Translations under genes and position numbers: made by a program
Part shown: positions 58,638 through 64,000 of the stretch, one piece after another
Numbering within the stretch: position 1 is the first letter of the stretch
How the letters are laid out: the number at the start of each line of letters is the position of its first letter
Assembly: GCA_020053915.1 (NCBI GenBank)
Contig: JAGVMG010000053.1
Coordinates: forward strand, 1 to 64,000
Source: Parachlamydiales bacterium
GTDB lineage: Bacteria; Chlamydiota; Chlamydiia; Chlamydiales; Rhabdochlamydiaceae
Length of the DNA stretch: 64,000 bases
Direction of reading: 5' to 3'
The notes under the pieces: model-generated
Database searches by the model: none
The model's input: the letters and a program-made list of their open reading frames with translations, nothing else
What the model was told of the DNA's origin: nothing

Positions 58638-61364
58638 TTAGGATTGCTGCGGCGTTGGGCGATCGGTGATCACAGGTAGATCTCTGTCACTCACCTTTTC
58701 TGGAGGAGGTGGAGGTGTTTTACGGTTCAGATCTTGCGCTGTTTTGAGACGCTGGCGTTTCTTTTCGATATCCCATGTTCCATTCAAAATTTCCAAGACA
58801 TCATCGCGATCCAACGTTTCAAACTCCATGAGCATTTCGGTCATGAGCTGCACTTCAGCGCGTTTACTAAGGATAATCTCTTTCGCGTAGCGGAGCGCTT
58901 CATCTAAAAGCTTGCGCACTTCTTCGTCGATCGACTTAGCTGTAGCTTCCGAGTAGCTCTTCTCGCGGTAGTTGGACATCCCGAGGTATTGGCCCCCTTC
59001 TGCACGCTCGTCATAAGCGACCGTTCCCAAAGAATCTGTCATCCCCCATTCACACACCATGCTGCGCACCAAACGTGTCGCTTGCGTGATATCCATTTGG
59101 GCACCAGACGAGATATCTCCGACAAAAACCTCTTCGGCAATTCTTCCGCCCATGAGAACGGCAAGTTGGTCTAAGAGTTCGCGCTTCCAATAGCTCAAGC
59201 GGTTTTTCTTAGGCATGAAGTGGGTTGCTCCTAAAGAGAGCCCACGAGGAATGATCGTGACTTTATCAACTGGGTCTGCATGTTTTACACAAAGAGCGAC
59301 GATGGCATGTCCAGATTCATGGTAAGCTGTCGTCTTTTTTTCATTTTGGTCAATTTCTAACGATCTGCGTTCTTTGCCATAACGAACCTTATCACACGCT
59401 TCTGCTGCATCGGATTCTGTCACCGCGCTGCGTCCCTTTCGGGCTGCAAGAAGAGCGGCTTCATTTAAGATGTTTGCAAGATCAGCACCCGAGGAACCTG
59501 GAGTGTTCCGAGCAATGTGCATCAGCTCGACAGTAGGATCGAGTTTAATTCTTCGAGCATGTACTTTTAAAATTTCTAAACGTCCTTTAAGGTCAGGAAG
59601 ATCGATCACGACTCGACGATCGAACCGGCCTGGACGCAAGAGCGCTTTATCCAGAACATCAGGGCGGTTGGTCGCTGCAATCAGGATCACCCCTTCGTTG
59701 GTATCAAATCCATCCATCTCGACAAGAAGCTGATTCAATGTCTGTTCCCGCTCATCATGTCCCCCACCGATACCCGCTCCGCGATGACGGCCGACAGCAT
59801 CGATCTCATCCATGAAAATGATGCAAGGCGCATTCTTTTTCGCTTGATCAAACATGTCTCGGATACGGCTCGCACCGACACCGACAAACATTTCGACGAA
59901 ATCTGAGCCTGAAATCGAGAAGAAAGGACGGTCCGCTTCACCAGCAACCGCTTTAGCAATGAGTGTTTTCCCCGTTCCAGGAGCTCCCACACACAAAACC
60001 CCTTTAGGAATCCGCGCACCAAGAGCTGTAAATTTAGAAGGATCTTTCAGAAAATCGACAATCTCTTGCAATTCTTCCTTAGCCTCTTCGCATCCTGCGA
60101 CGTCTTTGAAAGTCACCTTATTGCGCTCTTTTGTAAGAAGTTTCGCAGGAGACTTTCCGAAATTCATCGCATTGCCGCCTACCCCTTTCATCTGTCTTGA
60201 AAAGATGAAGTAGATGAAAAGAACGACGAGGACGACAGGAAGGATTGTGAATAGATAGCTAAAGTAGTTAGGAGAAGGCTCTTCACTTGTAAATGTTCTT
60301 TCCAGCACTAAATTGCGCTGCTGATCGGGAGCTCTAAAGACTGCGCCCTTGTTCGTAGCAAAATGCTCAAACTCTTGTTTTGCCTGAGAAAACCAACGAG
60401 TGAACGCTTCAGGGTCTTGTTTTTCTAAAGCTCTTGTGGAGAGCTCTTGGTTATTAAAGTACCAAATGACGTTTGTGACATTCTGACGCGCTTTATCAAG
60501 GGATGCTGTATTTGTCTCGAGCTCGCTATTAACGTTGTTGTACTGTTCGAGCTGTGCTTTATAGGTGCGCACACTTCTTAAAGGAAGCAAGCGAACGTTT
60601 TGCTGCTCTTGGTTTAAAGCCGCAACCAAAGTCCCGAGTTCATCTAACGCGCTGCGATAGGTCTGAATCTGCGTTTGCGGATTTTGAGAAGCATCGGAAA
60701 CTTGAATTTCTAAGTTCTTGAGCTGTAATTTCATCTGCTCATCGCCAATGCCTAAAGCATGGGATTTAAACCCTTCGATTAAAGTCACTAAATCCTTACC
60801 AAAAGCAGAAGCATTAGATTCGGTCAAAGAAGGATAGAGTCGATTTAAGTCAGCAAGAGAGGTGTATTCTTGAGCAGGAACCGATTTAATGACGACCGCG
60901 TTATCGCGATCCGCGCTATTAAAGGAGAAATCGACCACGCGGTATCCCCCTTTTGGGAGAGGAAGGCCAGTCAGTTCTAAAAAGAGAGTGGAGGCATCCA
61001 TGACGCTTTGTTTGGAAGCTGTCAAATCGCTCTCTAATTCTTTCTTTTGAGAGACGAGGTCATGGTTGCGATTGAGCAATTCTAAATAGCGGAAGCGGAG
61101 CTTGCCTTCATCAGACAGCCGGTCTTTAAATTTACCGCTGAAGGAGACGAGATTGTCATTCAAGGCAATCTTGCGGCTATCCTCTCTTTGAATCAAGTCC
61201 AGGTTAACAAGATGTTCTACCTGATAGCTCGAAGAGACTTTAGCGCTTCGCTCACTGCTGAGGTTTTGAACCGTCAGAATGACGAGGATTGCAGCCAGCA
61301 AAAAAATGAAAAATCCGCCGGGGAACCCTTTTTTAGGCTCCGATTTAAAATTGTCGTTGTTCAT
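58638..61364 (-). CDS. ftsH: ATP-dependent zinc metalloprotease FtsH
   Basis: 908 residues, longer than the usual 640 because of a periplasmic region of about 340 residues between two membrane helices (15-34 and about 368-390), as in Chlamydia. AAA module: Walker A GAPGTGKT (460-467), Walker B IIFMDE (515-520). Zinc site HESGH (682-686) with the later Asp in [13 protein letters not shown]. It degrades unneeded membrane and cytosolic proteins. A coiled-coil stretch occupies the periplasmic part. It is followed by a strong terminator. Confidence 0.96.
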   Translation of the reverse strand: MNNDNFKSEPKKGFPGGFFIFLLAAILVILTVQNLSSERSAKVSSSYQVEHLVNLDLIQREDSRKIALNDNLVSFSGKFKDRLSDEGKLRFRYLELLNRNHDLVSQKKELESDLTASKQSVMDASTLFLELTGLPLPKGGYRVVDFSFNSADRDNAVVIKSVPAQEYTSLADLNRLYPSLTESNASAFGKDLVTLIEGFKSHALGIGDEQMKLQLKNLEIQVSDASQNPQTQIQTYRSALDELGTLVAALNQEQQNVRLLPLRSVRTYKAQLEQYNNVNSELETNTASLDKARQNVTNVIWYFNNQELSTRALEKQDPEAFTRWFSQAKQEFEHFATNKGAVFRAPDQQRNLVLERTFTSEEPSPNYFSYLFTILPVVLVVLFIYFIFSRQMKGVGGNAMNFGKSPAKLLTKERNKVTFKDVAGCEEAKEELQEIVDFLKDPSKFTALGARIPKGVLCVGAPGTGKTLIAKAVAGEADRPFFSISGSDFVEMFVGVGASRIRDMFDQAKKNAPCIIFMDEIDAVGRHRGAGIGGGHDEREQTLNQLLVEMDGFDTNEGVILIAATNRPDVLDKALLRPGRFDRRVVIDLPDLKGRLEILKVHARRIKLDPTVELMHIARNTPGSSGADLANILNEAALLAARKGRSAVTESDAAEACDKVRYGKERRSLEIDQNEKKTTAYHESGHAIVALCVKHADPVDKVTIIPRGLSLGATHFMPKKNRLSYWKRELLDQLAVLMGGRIAEEVFVGDISSGAQMDITQATRLVRSMVCEWGMTDSLGTVAYDERAEGGQYLGMSNYREKSYSEATAKSIDEEVRKLLDEALRYAKEIILSKRAEVQLMTEMLMEFETLDRDDVLEILNGTWDIEKKRQRLKTAQDLNRKTPPPPPEKVSDRDLPVITDRPTPQQS

Positions 61365-61580
61365 AAGCTATATACACATGGTTATAGAGAATAAATTAAA
61401 CCACCCGCAAGCGATTAAAGTAAAGAACATCCCGCAAGAAGTTCCCCTTCATATAAGGCCGCACACACGGATCTTACCTTTCGCCAGTCGACTGTTTTTT
61501 CATCATAACAAATTCTGAATAATTTGTCTTAATATTCTTTAATTTTTATTTTAAGTAGAATGAAAACTAATGATTTACAA
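61365..61580. other. Intergenic region between tilS and ftsH
   Basis: 216 bp without a gene. The right half is AT-rich and probably contains the ftsH promoter on the minus strand. Nothing else is recognised. Confidence 0.4.
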
Positions 61581-62573
61581 TTAACTTTTAAAACTTCTTT
61601 TAAAGAAAAGGCACCCTCGATCCACAGATAACACCCCTCTTTTTAAAGGAAAACTCTTTGCCAGGCTCTTTTTTTGCAAATGACTCACGCACTGGTCAAA
61701 CACCTGCGCAGAAAACTGTATATTTTCCTGAGACGCCCACTCCCGTAAAAGGTATTCCCATTCAATCTTTTCTAGATCATATCTAGAAAGATCCCACCTT
61801 ACTTCCTCGCCATCCGCATCCAGCGTCGCAAAACAATGGGCCAACTTAGCTGAAAAATAGCGCGCTAGCTCATCGGCAATGTTACCCAACCGGCACAAGT
61901 TCGCATGGACCCCTTTTCCAAAGGCTTGAGAGAGTTGAGGAAGAAGCTCCAACCTCATCCGCGCGCGCAAAAATCGGGCATCGCCGTTAGTGCGGTCCTC
62001 TAATCCCTTAAGCCCTCTCCCGGCTAACCAATTGATAAGCTCGCCCTTCTCATGCTCCAAAAGTGGGCGCCAGGTGACCATTTCATTAAACGTCCCGACA
62101 GTTCGCATCCCCACAGCGTTTCTCAAATGAGCCCCTTCAAAGAGCCTCTTGAGGACCGTTTCTGCCTGATCCTCAAATTGATGGGCCAAGATTAACGCTT
62201 GGGCGCCAATCTCACAATAAGTTTTTTTGAAGCACTGCAGACGATATTCTCGAGCATGCGCCTCGAGGTTTTTTTCAGGAACCTTATCCGATGAAAGATG
62301 GTGTACATGAATCTCCAGGTTTAGAGAGCGCGCCTCCTCTTGCAGGCATTGAGCCTCATCCCCGCTTTCTTCCCGCCAGTTGTGATCGATATGGATAAGA
62401 TGCAGGTCTAGAGGAAAAAACCGCTTACAAGCCACAAGCAAATGGAGCAACGCTTTAGAATCGGGACCGCCCGAATAGCCCAAAAGCAGGGGTTTCCCTT
62501 GAGTCCAATGCCTATCTAGAAATTTCCTTAAAGAAAGAAGCAATGTATCTGCCATAGGAGCATTATAGATCAT
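61581..62573 (-). CDS. tilS: tRNA(Ile)-lysidine synthase
   Basis: 330 residues. The PP-loop GYSGGPDSKALLHLL is near residue 35. LHLIHIDHNWREES and LILAHQFEDQAETVLKRLFEG are the family blocks. It converts C34 of tRNA-Ile(CAU) to lysidine. The Met at 62555 (MADTLLLS) is an alternative start, since none has a strong ribosome site. It is divergent from lptF, as in Chlamydia next to ftsH. Confidence 0.92.
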   Translation of the reverse strand: MIYNAPMADTLLLSLRKFLDRHWTQGKPLLLGYSGGPDSKALLHLLVACKRFFPLDLHLIHIDHNWREESGDEAQCLQEEARSLNLEIHVHHLSSDKVPEKNLEAHAREYRLQCFKKTYCEIGAQALILAHQFEDQAETVLKRLFEGAHLRNAVGMRTVGTFNEMVTWRPLLEHEKGELINWLAGRGLKGLEDRTNGDARFLRARMRLELLPQLSQAFGKGVHANLCRLGNIADELARYFSAKLAHCFATLDADGEEVRWDLSRYDLEKIEWEYLLREWASQENIQFSAQVFDQCVSHLQKKSLAKSFPLKRGVLSVDRGCLFFKRSFKS

Positions 62574-62656
62574 CTTGAATTCCTGACGAACATTTTTTCC
62601 TCTTTTGCTATATCGCAGCTTTCCCTTAAACTGTGAGGCAATATAAGGACCTCAAG

Positions 62657-63760
62657 ATGCCGATCCTTTGGCGCTATTTATTGCGCAGCTACTTTCAAGT
62701 GCTCCTCCTGTGCGTGAGCAGCTTTATCGCTGTTCTCGTTGTCTTGCGCTTCCAGGAAATCGCACGGTTTGCCTCCTCGGGCGCCCCCATGTTAAAAGTT
62801 TTTTCATTCACGCTCTTGCAAATCCCCTACATTCTCCCAATCGCTATTCCCGTTTCCTGCTTGATCGCCTCAATTCTTTTGTTTCAGCGCTTGAGCCACA
62901 CACATGAACTCACAGCTCTTCGCACCTGCGGGCTGGGACTAAAGCCGATCATTTTTCCGATGCTCTATGCGGGATGCCTGATGAGTCTGATCGCTCTAAC
63001 CATCTCCTGCGAAATTGCCCCCCGCAGCAGATCGCTCAGCAAATGGCTCATTTATGAAACAGCGAGCCAAAACCCCCTCTTTCTCCTTCAAAAAGAGAGC
63101 CTCGTTAAATTAAAAAACGCCTATTACGACATGAAGGTGTTAGAATCGGGGAAGTATGCGGAAGATGTTCTCATTGCCGTTAAAAATAGCACCAATCAAC
63201 GCCTCGCTCTACTCATCGCTAAAGAGCTTTCTCTTAAAGGAGAGCTTCTCAAAGGAGAACAGGTCGCTTTAATCTCGAGCGTCGATCCCAAAAAAGCTCA
63301 AGGGTTTGACCATCTGGTGATTGAAAACCAAGCGATTATGGACACAGAAGCTGCCAATTTAAGCCAATTCACGCAAAGCACCGATTGGAATTCAAGCTAT
63401 GAATACCAGCCAATGCGCATGATTTTAGCGCGGGAAAATTTAAGCAAGAAACATTCTGGAATGTTCTCTTTAAGTAGAAGCGCTCAGCTCGAGCTTTCAA
63501 GACGCTTCTCGATTGCACTTGCCGCATTCACATTCACCCTCATTGGCACAGCCTTCGGAATGCAAATCAGCCGCAATCGCTCAAGAAAAGGGGTCCTCTG
63601 GGCCATTACACTCGCCGCCTTCTACATGGTCTCTTTCGTCGCTGCGAAATCGATGCGCCATAGCCCGATCCTCGCCTCGATGATCTATCTGCTGCCCCAT
63701 CCGATCATTATCATCCTGTCCCTGCGCTCTCTTAAATCGATTCAGGAGGGCATTGAATGA
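62657..63760 (+). CDS. lptF: LPS export permease LptF
   Basis: 367 residues from the ATG at 62657, which is preceded by AAGGAC; the frame is open 24 bp upstream. Six membrane helices in a 3+3 arrangement with a jellyroll periplasmic loop (about 125-270), as in YjgP/YjgQ proteins. LKVFSFTLLQIPYILPIAIP and ELTALRTCGLGLKPIIFPML are typical. It pulls lipopolysaccharide (lipooligosaccharide here) out of the inner membrane with LptB and LptG. The stop overlaps lptG by ATGA. Confidence 0.88.
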   Translation: MPILWRYLLRSYFQVLLLCVSSFIAVLVVLRFQEIARFASSGAPMLKVFSFTLLQIPYILPIAIPVSCLIASILLFQRLSHTHELTALRTCGLGLKPIIFPMLYAGCLMSLIALTISCEIAPRSRSLSKWLIYETASQNPLFLLQKESLVKLKNAYYDMKVLESGKYAEDVLIAVKNSTNQRLALLIAKELSLKGELLKGEQVALISSVDPKKAQGFDHLVIENQAIMDTEAANLSQFTQSTDWNSSYEYQPMRMILARENLSKKHSGMFSLSRSAQLELSRRFSIALAAFTFTLIGTAFGMQISRNRSRKGVLWAITLAAFYMVSFVAAKSMRHSPILASMIYLLPHPIIIILSLRSLKSIQEGIE

Positions 63761-64000
63761 TCTTAAGCACTCTGTGGGAACGCTATCTTTTCCGAGAAAC
63801 ACTGAAAGTGTTCTTCCTATTTTTAGGATGTTTTTATTCCCTTTATGCATTGATCGATTACTCGACCCACATGCAAGATTTCTTTGTCGATAAACGGATC
63901 CAGATTAGCCATATTTTCATCTACTACTCGTTCCAGTTTATCAAGCGTGCCGACATGCTTATTCCTCTTGCGATGCTCATTGCAACCATCAAGGTCATCT
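63757..64000 (+). CDS. lptG: LPS export permease LptG, start of gene
   Basis: The first 81 codons are in the window. It begins MILSTLWERYLFRETLKVFF and continues with helices LGCFYSLYALIDYSTHM and LIPLAMLIATIKV. Same family and arrangement as the gene before; overlap by ATGA gives coupled synthesis in a 1:1 ratio. The gene runs off the window. Confidence 0.8.
   Translation, partial: MILSTLWERYLFRETLKVFFLFLGCFYSLYALIDYSTHMQDFFVDKRIQISHIFIYYSFQFIKRADMLIPLAMLIATIKVI

Noticed and set aside
58666-60213. Several plus-strand ORFs opposite ftsH
   Set aside because: They are antisense shadows of a strongly conserved gene, with low-complexity Arg/Ser-rich translations.
1-64000. CRISPR arrays, rRNA genes or phage structural genes
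   Set aside because: No regularly spaced direct repeats, no rRNA-like segments and no phage head or tail motifs were seen while reading the window.

Overview
This window is a piece of the chromosome of a Chlamydia-related (environmental) chlamydia. The clearest evidence is gene order. The block metG - small ORF - gmk - (yicC) - rnhB - rplS - trmD - rpsP - ffh - prmC - prfA - rpmE, followed by tadA - rpsO - pnp - ftsH - tilS - lptF/lptG, matches as I recall it the arrangement in Chlamydia trachomatis (about CT020-CT033 and CT838-CT847). Many extra membrane, autotransporter and effector-like genes are interspersed. Base composition looks mid-40s % G+C by eye, which suits a Waddlia- or Estrella-like organism better than the AT-rich Protochlamydia type; that part is inference.

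Left third (1-20 kb) is accessory. It opens with the right end of an IS200/IS605-type element (TnpB tail plus terminal hairpin). Next come a 2OG-Fe(II) oxygenase, a HIT protein, a lipase-like protein, a duplicated Inc-like membrane protein, a divergent SDR, rlmD, a large repeat-bearing effector candidate, a PLP-fold protein, small membrane proteins and an inverse autotransporter with a beta-helix passenger. It ends with a methionine uptake and repair operon (metN-metI-metQ plus a free-methionine sulfoxide reductase). Directly upstream of metN lie a Met-codon-rich leader ORF, a perfect 12-bp terminator hairpin whose 5' arm contains the leader stop codon, and then a 159-bp near-palindrome. This looks like a translational attenuator of the methionine operon and is the most interesting regulatory structure in the window.

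Middle (20-35 kb) holds rlmF, a small kinase-like protein, a 1297-residue autotransporter, a second approximately 165-bp palindrome, a zinc-ribbon/FAD monooxygenase fusion and tRNA-Asn. The segment from the autotransporter to the tRNA is bounded by approximately 89-bp imperfect direct repeats that correspond to the 3' flank of tRNA-Asn, so it may be an inserted or duplicated island. A TolC-like lipoprotein and a short multicopper oxidase form a copper-handling pair, followed by an APC amino acid permease and recD2.

Right half (35-64 kb) is the conserved housekeeping backbone, mostly on the minus strand: translation, SRP, RNA processing, FtsH, TilS, LptF/G. Accessory genes interrupt it: a protein with the motif set of peptidyl-arginine-deiminase-like enzymes, a second kinase-like protein, two OppA-type solute-binding proteins (one fused to about 475 extra N-terminal residues), and a nucleotidyltransferase/partner pair that resembles a toxin-antitoxin module.

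All calls come from reading the sequence and recognising motifs; no database search was run.
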